Positions 27,544-36,992 of a stretch of DNA of 64,000 bases are shown in pieces. The translations under genes were made by a program, and so were the position numbers. The DNA is from Bradyrhizobium quebecense (GTDB lineage: Bacteria > Pseudomonadota > Alphaproteobacteria > Rhizobiales > Xanthobacteraceae). Where the stretch lies: contig NZ_CP088022.1 in NCBI RefSeq assembly GCF_013373795.3, forward strand, positions 6,138,001 through 6,202,000, in the 5' to 3' direction. The notes under the pieces are model-generated. The model ran no database searches and was not told the DNA's origin. It worked only from the letters and a program-made list of their open reading frames with translations. Every line of letters begins with the position of its first letter. Position 1 is the stretch's first letter.

Positions 27544-29064
27544 CTACCAGCCCATCCTCACAAGCACATCATTGATCACAAAGGGCGTCGCGGCGGATGC
27601 GTCGCAGCTTCCGCCGCGTGTATAGATGCAGGCATCGCTAAAGCCGACGCGGGCACAGCTTTGCCGTGAAAAATCCGCCGGTAGATCGCCTGCGGCCTCG
27701 GGCCGCGCAAGGATGCGGTTGAAGGCCGGCTTGGTCGCCCGCAGCAGCAGCGGCGGCAGGATCAGCTCGGCGAGCGGATCGGCGGGCTGCAGCGCATAGA
27801 GCGGCACCGGGCCGACCAATCGCTCCCGCCCCGGCAACTGCTGGAAACGAACGTCGTAAAGCGCAAGGCCGCACATCTGCGGATCGCTGCGCAGCTCAGC
27901 CGCGAGCCGCGCAGCACCGACGCCGCGCGTCCAATACTCGCGCATATCTTCGCTGGCGCCGGCCAGCGCCAACGACAGCAGCGCCCAGCCGCCGAGGACG
28001 ATCGGCAATGCCCAGCGACGCCACGCAACCTTCGTGCGCAGCCATTGTATCCAATCGGCCGATCCCAGCGCCGCGACGATGGTGAACAGCACCACAGACA
28101 GGAAGATGAAGCGGTATTCCTTGTGCGCGATCAGGCTGTGGAAGGCGAGGTTGACCAGCGCTACGGTCGCGAGCAACGGTGCGTGCCGCCAGCCGCGCCA
28201 GATCGCAGCGAGCGGGAGCAGGATCGCCACAGACCAGACGGTCATGAAGTCGATCAGATAGGCCGACGGCGGCGACACGCCGAATTCGATGGCGCGATCG
28301 TGGACAAGGTTTTCCCTGATATTGGCGATCAGCCAGGCGAACGGCACGCTGCCATGCGCCAGGTCGATCGCGGCCGCAATCAACAGCGCAACGAGCCCGC
28401 CGGCGACCAGCGGAACCGGGTTTCGCCAGCGCGTCCAGCACGCCCCGAGGGCCAGCACGGCGATGGCCGGCGCAAACTGGAAGCGGCAGACAAAGGCGAA
28501 GGCGAGCAAGGCACCGCCAATCGCGAGACGCCGCTGTGACGGATGATCGGTGACCAGTAGCGCCGCCGGAACGATGAGCGCTGTCGCCAGCGGCTCGCCC
28601 AATGTGTGTGGCGCGAGCATGATCAATTCGAACCAGACCGCGGCCGCGAAGGCCGTGACGACGGCATGGGTTCGCGAGACCCGCGCGCCAAGGAACCAGG
28701 CGCTGACCACGATCGACAGCGACGCGCATGCGGCGATCAGACGCGGCACCAGGAACGCACCCGCGCCACCAGGCGCAATCGCATCGCCGAGGGCAACCGG
28801 CCCGGCCATCAATGTCGGCAGGAACCAGCCGCGAATGCCGTCGCGCCATTCCCACGTCAAGATGCCGTCATGGCCGAGCATCCGCCACGCCGGCTCGAGA
28901 TACTGAAAGGTCTCGTCGGGATAGATCACGTTGGGCCAGACGGCGGCCGCAAGGCGCAACACCAACGCCAGCAGCAGCAACGCGAAGAGCGGGTGAACAC
29001 GCCCGCTCGCGCGCCCGGCCATGCCTGCGCTGCCGGGCGCGGCTTCGGCGCTCGTGCTCGTCAT
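27544..29064 (-). CDS. GT22-like mannosyltransferase, polytopic membrane protein
   Basis: 506 residues from the ATG at 29064 (GGCGGA box upstream); longer starts up to 29157 are possible. Multi-span membrane protein. Two signatures of the GT22 (ALG9/PIG-B) family are present: YPDETFQYLEPAWRMLGHDG with the lumenal D-E pair, followed by WEWRDGIRGWFLP, and the later HKEYRFIFLSVVLFT. Such enzymes transfer mannose from a polyprenyl-phosphate donor. The substrate in this organism is unknown. It is the first chromosomal gene beyond the tRNA. Confidence 0.75.
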   Translation of the reverse strand: MTSTSAEAAPGSAGMAGRASGRVHPLFALLLLALVLRLAAAVWPNVIYPDETFQYLEPAWRMLGHDGILTWEWRDGIRGWFLPTLMAGPVALGDAIAPGGAGAFLVPRLIAACASLSIVVSAWFLGARVSRTHAVVTAFAAAVWFELIMLAPHTLGEPLATALIVPAALLVTDHPSQRRLAIGGALLAFAFVCRFQFAPAIAVLALGACWTRWRNPVPLVAGGLVALLIAAAIDLAHGSVPFAWLIANIRENLVHDRAIEFGVSPPSAYLIDFMTVWSVAILLPLAAIWRGWRHAPLLATVALVNLAFHSLIAHKEYRFIFLSVVLFTIVAALGSADWIQWLRTKVAWRRWALPIVLGGWALLSLALAGASEDMREYWTRGVGAARLAAELRSDPQMCGLALYDVRFQQLPGRERLVGPVPLYALQPADPLAELILPPLLLRATKPAFNRILARPEAAGDLPADFSRQSCARVGFSDACIYTRGGSCDASAATPFVINDVLVRMGW

Positions 29065-29324
29065 CGTTCCGCCGATCGTTTTTTCGAGCAGCATGCCGGC
29101 GACCAGATAGCGGGCAAAGCCTTTAAGATGCGTGACCGGAGGCTCGTCGGGCCGCACAGTCCAGCCGTGACATGCTTAACCGAACGTCAAGATTCCAGAT
29201 GCGGGCGAGATGCGGCCCCCCGGGGAGATCGAGGCGATCGTGGGGTACCGCCGCGATCATGCGTGGCGGCAATGGTGATCTTGCCGGCGTTGCGCCGCCG
29301 CGGCCGCACCCCTAAATCTGGGGT

Positions 29325-30164
29325 ATGACCCGGACCACACTGCTAGAGCGCGATCGCATCACGGTGAACGAGTTTCGCTGCACGGCGGAGCCCGGCGACA
29401 AACCGTTTGTCGAACAATTCGCCTGCCACTCGGTGTCCTATGTGCGCAGCGGCAGCTTCGGCTGCCATTGCCGCGGCCGCTTCCATGAGCTGGTGGCAGG
29501 CTCGATCCTGGTCGGCCACCCCGGCGACGAATACACCTGCACGCACGACCATGTGGTCGGCGACGAATGCCTGTCGTTCTTCCTGGACCCGGAGCTGGTC
29601 GAGACGATCGGCGACCGCACCTCGGTCTGGCAGGTCGGCTCGGTGCCGCCGCTGCCCGAATTGATGGTGATCGGAGAGCTCGCCCAAACGGCGGCAGCTG
29701 GCAACAGCGACGTCGGGCTCGACGAGATCGGCCACCTCCTCGCCAGCCGTCTTGTCGAGCTGGTGTCGGACCGCAAGGCAAAGCCCCTCACCGCCGGCCT
29801 GCGCGACCGCCGCCGCGCCGTTGAAGCGGCGCTGTGGATCGACGCCAATTCACACCATCAGATCGACCTCGACGATGCCGCGGAGCAGGCCGGCCTAAGC
29901 ACCTTCCATTTCCTGCGGCTGTTTTCCGCGGTGCTCGGCGTGACCCCGCATCAATATCTCGTGCGCTCGCGGCTACGCCATGCGGCGCGACGGCTGGTGG
30001 ATGACGACAGCCCGGTCACCGACATCGCCTATGACGTCGGCTTCGGCGATCTCTCCAATTTCGTGCGCAGCTTCCACCGCGCCGCCGGTGCCTCGCCGCT
30101 GAAGTTCCGCCAGGCCTCCCGCGGCGACCGCAAGATTCTCCAAGAACGCCTTGCGCTGCAATAG
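29325..30164 (+). CDS. AraC-family transcriptional regulator
   Basis: 279 residues. An N-terminal cupin-like sensor domain ([20 protein letters not shown], then [13 protein letters not shown] with possible metal-binding Cys/His) is joined to a C-terminal double [23 protein letters not shown] and [20 protein letters not shown], ending near [12 protein letters not shown]. It likely controls the two short genes downstream, which start 54 bp after its stop on the same strand. Confidence 0.92.
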   Translation: MTRTTLLERDRITVNEFRCTAEPGDKPFVEQFACHSVSYVRSGSFGCHCRGRFHELVAGSILVGHPGDEYTCTHDHVVGDECLSFFLDPELVETIGDRTSVWQVGSVPPLPELMVIGELAQTAAAGNSDVGLDEIGHLLASRLVELVSDRKAKPLTAGLRDRRRAVEAALWIDANSHHQIDLDDAAEQAGLSTFHFLRLFSAVLGVTPHQYLVRSRLRHAARRLVDDDSPVTDIAYDVGFGDLSNFVRSFHRAAGASPLKFRQASRGDRKILQERLALQ

Positions 30165-30217
30165 CTAGGTTCTTCCGGTCCGCGCGTCCATCGACGCGCC
30201 CAGCGACTGGAGACCCC

Positions 30218-30580
30218 ATGATGTACGACCACATCGGATTGCGCGTCGCCGACCTCGACGCCAGCGTGCGCTTCTACACCGCGGTGCTGGCGCCGCTCGG
30301 CTTCGTGCTCTGCTCACGCGACGACAGCGGCGCGGGCTTCGGCCCCAAGGGCGAACCGGCGCTCTGGCTGCATCTGCACAAGGGCAAGACCCAGGGCGGC
30401 GCGCACATCGCGTTCCGCGCCCCGAGCCATGACGCGATCAAAAAATTCCACACCGAGGGCCTGAACGCCGGCGGCAAGGACAACGGCGCGGCGGGCCATC
30501 GCAAGGACTACAGCCCGACCTACTACGCGGCATTCCTGCTCGACCCCGACGGCAACAATGTCGAGGCGGTGTCGACCTAA
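30218..30580 (+). CDS. VOC (glyoxalase/bleomycin-resistance fold) family protein
   Basis: 120 residues, a standard single VOC module: YDHIGLRVADLDASVRFYTA at the start and DPDGNNVEAV at the end, with paired beta-alpha-beta-beta-beta units. Metal ligands would include H5 and the late E in NNVEAV. Substrate unknown. Co-directional with the AraC gene and followed after a palindromic repeat by an SRPBCC gene. Confidence 0.88.
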   Translation: MMYDHIGLRVADLDASVRFYTAVLAPLGFVLCSRDDSGAGFGPKGEPALWLHLHKGKTQGGAHIAFRAPSHDAIKKFHTEGLNAGGKDNGAAGHRKDYSPTYYAAFLLDPDGNNVEAVST

Positions 30581-30600
30581 ACGCATTCCCCGCATTCCGC

Positions 30601-30684
30601 CGTCATTGCGAGCGGAGCGAAGCAATCCATGTTTCCGCTTGCTGCGATTTGGATTGCTTCGTCGCTTCGCTCCTCGCAATGACG
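30601..30684. repeat. Palindromic intergenic repeat
   Basis: CGTCATTGCGAGCGGAGCGA at the left end is complementary to TCGCTTCGCTCCTCGCAATGACG-type sequence at the right, and GCAATCC pairs with GGATTGC inside, giving a long hairpin of the family common in Bradyrhizobium genomes. Confidence 0.8.
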
Positions 30685-30708
30685 CCCCCTCTTGAAAGGA
30701 TCAACACC

Positions 30709-31125
30709 ATGGCTTCGATTCACAAGGACATTCCGATCGACGCGCCGGCCGATCATGTCTGGGACGCACTGCGCGATTTCGGCGCGCTGCACACGCGGCT
30801 GGTGCCGGGCTTCGTGACCAATACGCAACTCGTCGGCGACGTCCGCACCGTCAGCTTCGCCAACGGCACCGTGGCGCGCGAAACGCTGGTCGATTGCGAC
30901 GACAAGCGACAACGGCTGGTCTATGCGATCACCAGCGAACGGCTGAAGCAGCATTCCGCCTCGGTGCAGGTGTTCGCCGAAGGTGATGCGCGCTGCCGGG
31001 TGGTGTGGATCGCGGATGTGCTGCCGCACGAGATCGCGCCCTATATGGACGCGCAGATGGACCTTGGCGCGGCTGCGATGCAGGCCGCGCAGGCCAAATC
31101 GGCCAGGGACAAGAACGCGGCGTGA
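30709..31125 (+). CDS. SRPBCC (START-like) family protein
   Basis: 138 residues from the ATG at 30709 (GAAAGGA box); an upstream frame extends into the palindromic repeat and is not used. The start IHKDIPIDAPADHVWDALRD and the end VLPHEIAPYMDAQMDLGAAA match the polyketide-cyclase/START-like hydrophobic-pocket fold. Likely binds or modifies a small hydrophobic compound; partner of the VOC gene upstream. Confidence 0.88.
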   Translation: MASIHKDIPIDAPADHVWDALRDFGALHTRLVPGFVTNTQLVGDVRTVSFANGTVARETLVDCDDKRQRLVYAITSERLKQHSASVQVFAEGDARCRVVWIADVLPHEIAPYMDAQMDLGAAAMQAAQAKSARDKNAA

Positions 31126-31167
31126 CCTTGCAGGTCACGCGACCGTCCGCGCATTCAACATACGACC

Positions 31168-31294
31168 GTCACCCTGAGGAGGCCGCGCAGCGGCCGTCTC
31201 GAAGGGCGACAGCCCCGCTGTGTCCGCGAGCGGACGCCGAAGCATCGGGGCCGTCGATCCTTCGAGACGCGCTGCGCGCTCCTCAGGATGACGG
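31168..31294. repeat. Palindromic intergenic repeat
   Basis: GTCACCCTGAGGAGGCCGCG pairs with the CTCCTCAGGATGAC-type right end, with internal matches GTCTCGAAGG/CCTTCGAGAC. It lies between convergent SRPBCC and MATE genes and may serve as a bidirectional terminator. Confidence 0.75.
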
Positions 31295-31304
31295 GTCCAA
31301 TAGC

Positions 31305-32759
31305 TTAAGACAGCGCCGGCTGCGCCTCGGCGACCGGCGCAGATCTGCCCCAGCGCGTCAGGATCACGCTGAGGCAGGAGAGCACGCCGAGCACGCCCAT
31401 CGATGCGGCCGCGAGTGTGAAGAAGCTTTGCGCACTCGCCTCATGCGTCGACAGAAACCAGCCGCCGGTGCCGATGAAGATCAGCCGTGCGGTCTGCGCC
31501 AGCACCGGACCCAGCACCTTCGCAGCACCCTGCGAGGAGAAATACATCGACATTGCGAGGCCGATGAAAGCGTACATCGGCGCGGCGGTCGAGAGGTACT
31601 GATGGCTGGTCGCCCGGACATGCGGATCATTGGTGAACAGGTTGACCCAGAGGTCGGGGAAGACGGCGATGAAGCTGCCGACCACGCCGACCGAGAGGAA
31701 CGACAGCGTGCCCGCGGTCCAGGCGATGCGCCGCGCCCGCGCGACGCGTTCGGCGCCAACGGCCATGCCGATCATCGGCACCGAGGCGATACCGACCGCG
31801 AACGCGACCGAGGTCAGCATGAATTCCAGCCGTGCGCCGATGCCGTAGCCGGCGAGCACCGCGGTGCCGAACTGCGCCAGCATGTGGGTGAAGATCGAGA
31901 TCGTCAAAACCGATTGCAGCGGCGAGAAGCAGGAGACCGCGCCGACCCTGAGGATGTCGATGAACATCGCCCATTGCACGCGCAACCCCTTGAGTTTCGG
32001 CTTCACGCGGGCGCGGCCCGAGAACAGGTACCAGCCCATCACGCTGATGCTGATCGAATAGGCGATCAGCGAACCCGCCGCGACGCCGCGCATGCCGAAT
32101 TGCGGCACAGGCCCGAGGCCGAGCCCGAGCGTGCCGCCGAGAATGATCTGCCAGACCGCCGAGGACAGGATCATGGTCGACGGCAGCTTCATGTTGCCGG
32201 TGCCGCGCAGGATGCCGGCCATCGTGTTCATCAGCCAGGGCAGGATCGCGCCGCCGAAGAAGATTTGCGAATAGGCGATCGCCTGCGCCAGCACATTGCC
32301 GCGGCCGCCGAGCAATTCGAGCAGGCGCGGACCGAAGGTCAGCATGCCCAGCATGAAGGTGGCACCGAACGTCAATCCGATCAGCAGCGCATGCATTGCA
32401 AGCGTCGAAGCGCGCTCGATCTCGCCGGCGCCGAGCGCGCGCGCGATCGCGGATGCGACCCCGCCGCCCATCGCACCACCGGACATCGTCATGGTCAGGA
32501 TCACGCAGGGAAACACCAGCGCCATCGCCGCGAGCGATTCGACGCCGAGACGGCCGATATAGGAGGTCTCCGCGATCACCACGCAGGTGCCGGCGGAGAG
32601 CGCGATCACGTTCGGCCACGCCAGCCACAACAGCGTGCGCAAAATCGGCCCGTCGAGCAGCGCGTTGCGCGCCGGCCTAGTCACCGGCGGCGGCAGCGGC
32701 CGTTCTTGTTCGTCGACAGGTATTTCGGCGAGGCCGAGGTCGGACATTTCCACTCCCAC
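31305..32759 (-). CDS. MATE family efflux transporter
   Basis: 484 residues with about 12 transmembrane helices in two halves. The features WPNVIALSAGTCVVIAETSY, ESLAAMALVFP and the second-half FAVGIASVPMIGMAVGAERV match the MATE (NorM/DinF) drug:cation antiporter family. Inner-membrane exporter of unknown substrate. The gene ends beside a palindromic repeat and is followed upstream by an unrelated gene on the same strand. Confidence 0.92.
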   Translation of the reverse strand: MGVEMSDLGLAEIPVDEQERPLPPPVTRPARNALLDGPILRTLLWLAWPNVIALSAGTCVVIAETSYIGRLGVESLAAMALVFPCVILTMTMSGGAMGGGVASAIARALGAGEIERASTLAMHALLIGLTFGATFMLGMLTFGPRLLELLGGRGNVLAQAIAYSQIFFGGAILPWLMNTMAGILRGTGNMKLPSTMILSSAVWQIILGGTLGLGLGPVPQFGMRGVAAGSLIAYSISISVMGWYLFSGRARVKPKLKGLRVQWAMFIDILRVGAVSCFSPLQSVLTISIFTHMLAQFGTAVLAGYGIGARLEFMLTSVAFAVGIASVPMIGMAVGAERVARARRIAWTAGTLSFLSVGVVGSFIAVFPDLWVNLFTNDPHVRATSHQYLSTAAPMYAFIGLAMSMYFSSQGAAKVLGPVLAQTARLIFIGTGGWFLSTHEASAQSFFTLAAASMGVLGVLSCLSVILTRWGRSAPVAEAQPALS

Positions 32760-32867
32760 GCGCGATCTTCGGGAGCCGCGCCATGGTGTTTCCCTACCAT
32801 GGCGAACGCGGATTCCACGTGCGCGGGACGCAAGGGGGGCCTGCGTGATTGCAGGTGAACCTCTGAC

Positions 32868-33917
32868 CTAGCCGACCGACCAGACGAACGGCGCGCCGGC
32901 GGCGCCATTCGGCCTCAGATGCACCGGAATATGCCGTCCGCAGCCGGCTGCCAGCCCTTCGAACAAGCCTGTCAGAACGCTGGCGCAGGCCGGGTGATAA
33001 TCGGCCACATCGGCCATCAGCTTCCAGCCCTGCTGGCGGATCTCGAACTGGCCCTCAGACTCGCTGATGTCAGCGACATCATCCTGCGACTCGAAGAGCA
33101 CGCGCAGGAATGCGGCAAATTCCGCGGCGCGGCCACGACGGCCACCGAGCGCCTGCGCGACCTCGTCGTAATACTGCATGCCAATCAGCTTGCCGGTGAG
33201 ATGCAGCAGATAGCTCGCATCCTCGGGGCCGAACACCTGCACGATGACAGGCGCGGCCGTCTTCACATATTCCATCGCGTAGTTGCGATAGGCCTTTTCC
33301 AGCCGCGGTTTCGGCCAGCTGTCGACCGGCAATGCCGGCGCGGTTCTGGAATCGAACAGCGGCGCCTCGAGGTGGCGCGCGAACACCAGGCGCTGGTCGA
33401 GTTCGAGCGGATGATCGTATTCAAAGTAATAGCCCTCGAGTCCGTCCTGGCCGTCGACGCTCTGCTTGGTGCAGACGAAGCTGAGCCTGAGATCGCCAAG
33501 CGCGACACCGTTGTTGGCGTGCCAGCCGCGCAGCATCGCGCGCGAGACCTCGCCGGGCACGCCGCAGATCGCCGTGCCCTTCCAGATCCAGCGCGGCGGC
33601 GGATAGCGGATCCAGGCCTTGCGGTCGGACTCGTACATGTATTCGACATGCACGCCGCCGATCCAGTTGGAGAGATAGTGATATTGCGCGGCCGCGACCG
33701 CCGGCGGCAGACCGTCGAGGCCGAGCTTCTTCAAGCCGGGCAGGAAGCGCTCCTGCTGCTGGCGGCGAAATACGCGGAAGACGAATTCGGCGGCGTCGGC
33801 GGTGCCGCGGCGCGTGACCACGGTGAGGATCAGCCCGGTGAAGAAGGCGTGATAGAGATCGGCGACGCTGCGCCACTTCCGCCACTGCGCTTCGCGCGCG
33901 TCCTGCTCCTGAGTCAT
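32868..33917 (-). CDS. Conserved hypothetical protein
   Basis: 349 residues from the ATG at 33917, which has GGGAGC five bases upstream; an upstream in-frame start at 33974 is less likely. Soluble, no signal peptide. Regions such as LPGLKKLGLDGLPPAVAAAQ, RYPPPRWIWKGTAICGVPGE and DVADYHPACASVLTGLFEGL look conserved, but I cannot place it in a functional family. Single gene between MATE and dcd. Confidence 0.75.
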   Translation of the reverse strand: MTQEQDAREAQWRKWRSVADLYHAFFTGLILTVVTRRGTADAAEFVFRVFRRQQQERFLPGLKKLGLDGLPPAVAAAQYHYLSNWIGGVHVEYMYESDRKAWIRYPPPRWIWKGTAICGVPGEVSRAMLRGWHANNGVALGDLRLSFVCTKQSVDGQDGLEGYYFEYDHPLELDQRLVFARHLEAPLFDSRTAPALPVDSWPKPRLEKAYRNYAMEYVKTAAPVIVQVFGPEDASYLLHLTGKLIGMQYYDEVAQALGGRRGRAAEFAAFLRVLFESQDDVADISESEGQFEIRQQGWKLMADVADYHPACASVLTGLFEGLAAGCGRHIPVHLRPNGAAGAPFVWSVG

Positions 33918-33990
33918 GCTTGCTCCCGATCTCTTGTTTTGCCGGAGTTTGTCATCGCGATAGATGCGACGCAACCAGACACATATTCGC

Positions 33991-34094
33991 TGTCATCGCC
34001 CGACTCGATCGGGCGATCCAGTATTCCAGAGACGGACGTTGTCTATTGAGAAGCCGCGGCGTACTGGATTCCCCGCTTTCGCGGGGAATGACAG
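33991..34094. repeat. Palindromic intergenic repeat
   Basis: TGTCATCGCCCGACTCGATC at the left and CCCCGCTTTCGCGGGGAATG near the right contain local hairpins, and ATCCAGTA pairs with TACTGGAT. It is in the short gap between a hypothetical gene and dcd. Confidence 0.65.
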
Positions 34095-34107
34095 CGGAGA
34101 AATTCCG

Positions 34108-35274
34108 CTACACGCGAAAATGCTTGGAGAGCTTCAGGCCCTGCGCCTGGTAGTTCGAGCCGATGCGCTGGCCGTAGAGCGCGTCGGGGCGCTCGAGCAT
34201 GCGTTCATAGACGAGCCGGCCGACGATCTGGCCATGCTCGAGAATGAACGGCACCTCGCGCGAGCGCACTTCGAGCACGGCGCGTGCGCCCTTGCCGCCG
34301 GCGCCGGCATAGCCGAAGCCGGGATCGAAGAAGCCGGCATAGTGGACGCGGAATTCGCCGACCAGCGGATCGAACGGCACCATCTCTGCGGCGTAGTCCG
34401 GCGGCACCTGCACGGCCTCTTTCGACGCCAGGATGTAGAACTCGCCAGGATCGAGGATGAGGCTGCCATCGGGCCGCGCCTTGATCGGCTCCCAGAATTC
34501 TTCGACCGAATAGCCGCCGCGGCGATCGACATCGACCACGCCAGCGTGACGCTTGGCGCGATAGCCGACGAAGCCGCCCGAGTTCTCGCCGGACAGATCG
34601 ACCGAGAGCGCGACGCCATGGGTGAGATCGGCATTGTCGGCATCGACCAGCCGCTCGGCGGCATGCAGCGCGTCGAGCTCGTCGGCGGTCAAGGTCGCCT
34701 CGCCGATCCGGAAACGGACCTGGCTGAGCCGCGAGCCCTCGCGCAGCAGCACGGGAAACGTTTTCGGGCTGATCTCGGCATAGAGCGGACCGTGATAGCC
34801 GGCGCCGATCATGTCGAAGCGGCGGGTGCCGTCGGCGATCACGCGGGTGAAGACGTCGAGCCGTCCGGTCGAGCTCTTCGGGTTGGCCGCGGCCACGATC
34901 TCCGGCGGCAGCGCCAGGCTTTCCAGCAGCGGGACGATGTAGACGCAATTGGTCTCCAGCACCGCGCCGTCGGAGAGATCAATCTCGTGCAGCTTCAGCT
35001 GGTCGATCCGCTCCGCGACCGTGGCATCGGGCCCGGGCAGGAAGCTGGCGCGGACGCGGTAGGCGATGTCGCCGAGGCGGAGATCGAGGCTCGCCGGCTG
35101 GATCTGGCTCTCGACGAAGTCGTAGGCGGGCAGAATGAGGCCGGCCTCCGCCATCTCCGCGATCATGCGGTCGGGCAGAATTCCGTTGGATTCGTCTTCC
35201 AGCGTGAACGACACGTCGCGGTCCCTCGGCGATCCCTCGAGATGGCCCAAAATCATACTCTGAGCGGCCACCAA
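34108..35274 (-). CDS. dcd: 2'-deoxycytidine 5'-triphosphate deaminase
   Basis: 388 residues, about twice the classical Dcd, with two dUTPase-like modules in one chain, the form found in alphaproteobacteria. It converts dCTP to dUTP. Seen are PASLDLRLGDIAYRVRASFL, then NPKSSTGRLDVFTRVIADGT with the conserved SSxGR loop, and a second module with FYILASKEAVQVP, then FDPGFGYAGAGGKGARAVLE. Supplies dUTP for thymidylate synthesis. Divergent from metZ. Confidence 0.9.
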   Translation of the reverse strand: MVAAQSMILGHLEGSPRDRDVSFTLEDESNGILPDRMIAEMAEAGLILPAYDFVESQIQPASLDLRLGDIAYRVRASFLPGPDATVAERIDQLKLHEIDLSDGAVLETNCVYIVPLLESLALPPEIVAAANPKSSTGRLDVFTRVIADGTRRFDMIGAGYHGPLYAEISPKTFPVLLREGSRLSQVRFRIGEATLTADELDALHAAERLVDADNADLTHGVALSVDLSGENSGGFVGYRAKRHAGVVDVDRRGGYSVEEFWEPIKARPDGSLILDPGEFYILASKEAVQVPPDYAAEMVPFDPLVGEFRVHYAGFFDPGFGYAGAGGKGARAVLEVRSREVPFILEHGQIVGRLVYERMLERPDALYGQRIGSNYQAQGLKLSKHFRV

Positions 35275-35351
35275 GCCCCAAATTATGGGCTTTTACGGGT
35301 TATCCGATGACCGTCTTGACGGAAAGGGCGCGAGGGAATATCAGCTCCACT

Positions 35352-35408
35352 TATCCCGTGGTGATTTGAGCCGGCCGGCTTGCAGCCACGTTAAATAAGT
35401 CGCTAAAC
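35352..35408 (+). promoter_or_regulatory. SAM-II riboswitch
   Basis: CGTGGTGATTTGAGCCGGCC, followed by GGCTTGCAGCCACGTTAAAT and AAGTCGCTAAA, matches the SAM-II consensus, including the conserved CGTGGTGATTTG and CTTGCAGCCACGTTAAA blocks and the terminal GCTAAA that forms the pseudoknot. It lies about 95 bp before metZ, the expected location for S-adenosylmethionine control of methionine synthesis. Confidence 0.93.
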
Positions 35409-35410
35409 AG

Positions 35411-35462
35411 GCCGGGGACAGTGTGATCCCGGCTTGTGGAGGTAGCTCCAGGCCGGTTTTTT
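35411..35462 (+). terminator. Attenuator with antiterminator after the SAM-II aptamer
   Basis: CCGGC (35429-35433) plus TGGAG pairs with CTCCA plus GCCGG (35452-35456), followed by TTTTTT, a typical intrinsic terminator. The same CCCGGC can instead pair with upstream GCCGGG (35411-35416), which begins four bases after the aptamer, so two exclusive structures exist. This looks like transcriptional attenuation. Confidence 0.75.
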
Positions 35463-35502
35463 GTGGCCATTTTCGCCAGGAAATGGCCACTTCGGAGGTC
35501 AC

Positions 35503-36711
35503 ATGTCTGAATCCAAGTCTTCTGAATCCAAGTCTACTGCCCATCTTCGTCCCGAAACCCGCCTCGTCCATGGCGGCACGCTCCGCTCGCAATTCGGGGA
35601 GACGTCGGAGGGACTGTTTCTCACCCAGGGCTACGTCTACGACACCGCCGAGCAATGCGAGGCGCGCTTCAAGGGCCAGGATCCCGGCTTCATCTATTCG
35701 CGCTATTCCAATCCGACCATTGCGATGTTCGAGCGCCGCATGATCGAGCTCGAGGGCGCGGAAGCCGCGCGCTCGACCGCGACCGGCATGGCCGCGGTAA
35801 CGACCGCGATCCTCGCACCGCTGAAGGCCGGCGATCACGTGGTGGCGTCGAAGGCCCTGTTCGGCTCCTGCCTCTACGTGGTGCAGGACCTGTTGCCGCG
35901 CTACGGCATCGAGACGACGCTGGTCGACGGCCTCGATCTCGACCAGTGGCAGCGCGCATTGCGGCCCAACACCAAGACTTTCTTCCTGGAGAGCCCGACC
36001 AATCCGACGCTCGACGTGCTCGACATCGGAGCGATCGCGGAGATCGCGCATAGCGGCGGCGCCCGGCTGATCGTCGACAATGTGTTCGCGACGCCGATCT
36101 GGCAGAGCCCGCTGTCGCTCGGCGCCGACGTCGTGGTCTATTCCGCGACCAAGCATATCGACGGCCAGGGCCGCTGCCTCGGCGGCGTCATCCTGTCGTC
36201 GGAAGCCTTCATCGCCGAGCACATCCATAATTTCATGCGCCAGACCGGTCCGTCGCTGTCGCCGTTCAACGCCTGGGTGCTGTTGAAGGGTCTCGAAACG
36301 CTCGGCATCCGGGTCCGCGCGCAGACCGAAAACGCGGCGAAGATCGCCGAGGCGCTGGCGAAGCATCCGAAGATCACGCGGCTGGTCTATCCCGGCCGCC
36401 CCGATCATCCGCAGGCCGAAACGGTGAAGAAGCAGATGGGCGCCGGTTCGACGCTGGTCGGCTTCGAGGTCAAGGACGGCAAGGCCGGCGCCTTCCGCTG
36501 CCTCAACGCGCTGAAGATCTCGCGCATCTCCAACAATCTCGGCGATGCCAAGAGCCTGGTCACGCATCCCGCGACCACGACGCATCAGCGCCTGGCGCCG
36601 GAGGCTCGCGCCGAGCTCGGCATCAGCGAAGGTTTTATTCGCTTCTCGGCCGGGCTCGAGCACCCCGACGATTTGATCGAGGATTTCGAGCGCGCGCTGG
36701 AGCAGGTTTGA
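35503..36711 (+). CDS. metZ: O-succinylhomoserine sulfhydrylase
   Basis: 402 residues from the ATG at 35503 (GGAGGT box four bases upstream of the start region). PLP-dependent Cys/Met-metabolism enzyme making homocysteine from O-succinylhomoserine and sulfide. PLP lysine K217 is in YSATKHIDGQGR; the substrate-binding segment RYSNPTIAMFERRMIELEGA and C-terminal SLVTHPATTTHQRL are typical. A 10-bp hairpin (GTGGCCATTT/AAATGGCCAC, 35463-35490) lies immediately before the ribosome site. Controlled by the SAM-II element. Confidence 0.95.
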   Translation: MSESKSSESKSTAHLRPETRLVHGGTLRSQFGETSEGLFLTQGYVYDTAEQCEARFKGQDPGFIYSRYSNPTIAMFERRMIELEGAEAARSTATGMAAVTTAILAPLKAGDHVVASKALFGSCLYVVQDLLPRYGIETTLVDGLDLDQWQRALRPNTKTFFLESPTNPTLDVLDIGAIAEIAHSGGARLIVDNVFATPIWQSPLSLGADVVVYSATKHIDGQGRCLGGVILSSEAFIAEHIHNFMRQTGPSLSPFNAWVLLKGLETLGIRVRAQTENAAKIAEALAKHPKITRLVYPGRPDHPQAETVKKQMGAGSTLVGFEVKDGKAGAFRCLNALKISRISNNLGDAKSLVTHPATTTHQRLAPEARAELGISEGFIRFSAGLEHPDDLIEDFERALEQV

Positions 36712-36727
36712 GGCAGAGTTAGAACGC

Positions 36728-36757
36728 ATCATGGCCGGGCTTGAACCCGGCCATGAT
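36728..36757 (+). terminator. Perfect 12-bp hairpin after metZ
   Basis: ATCATGGCCGGG (36728-36739) pairs with CCCGGCCATGAT (36746-36757) around a 6-base loop, 16 bp after the metZ stop. There is no T run, so it may be a palindromic repeat acting as an RNA stabiliser or weak terminator. Confidence 0.5.
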
Positions 36758-36820
36758 GGCTTCTCGCAAGTGAGACCTAACGCGGGATGAGTTTTGGTTG
36801 AATCGGCTTGGCGCGGTCTC

Positions 36821-36953
36821 GGTTCACCTCTCCCCGTTGGGGAGAGGTCGGATTGCGAAGCAATCCGGGTGAGGGCTCTTGCTCTCTCGATAGACCGTAA
36901 CCCCTCACCCGATTTGCTGCGCAAATCGACCTCTCCCAAGGGAGAGGTGAACT
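36821..36953. repeat. Palindromic intergenic repeat (GGTTCACCTCTCCC type)
   Basis: GTTCACCTCTCCCCGTTGGG at the left is complementary to CCCAAGGGAGAGGTGAAC-type sequence at the right, with inner pairs such as GATTGCGAAGCAATC and CGATTTGCTGCGCAAATCG. It lies between convergent metZ and the SDR gene. Confidence 0.8.
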
Positions 36954-36992
36954 TTCGACGCCGTTCCAGGCCTAACCTAATCTCATCATGCT

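Noticed and set aside
31005..32858. A 617-codon plus-strand frame
   Set aside because: Antisense to the MATE transporter and spanning a palindromic repeat; composition dominated by R, H, E and A without motifs.
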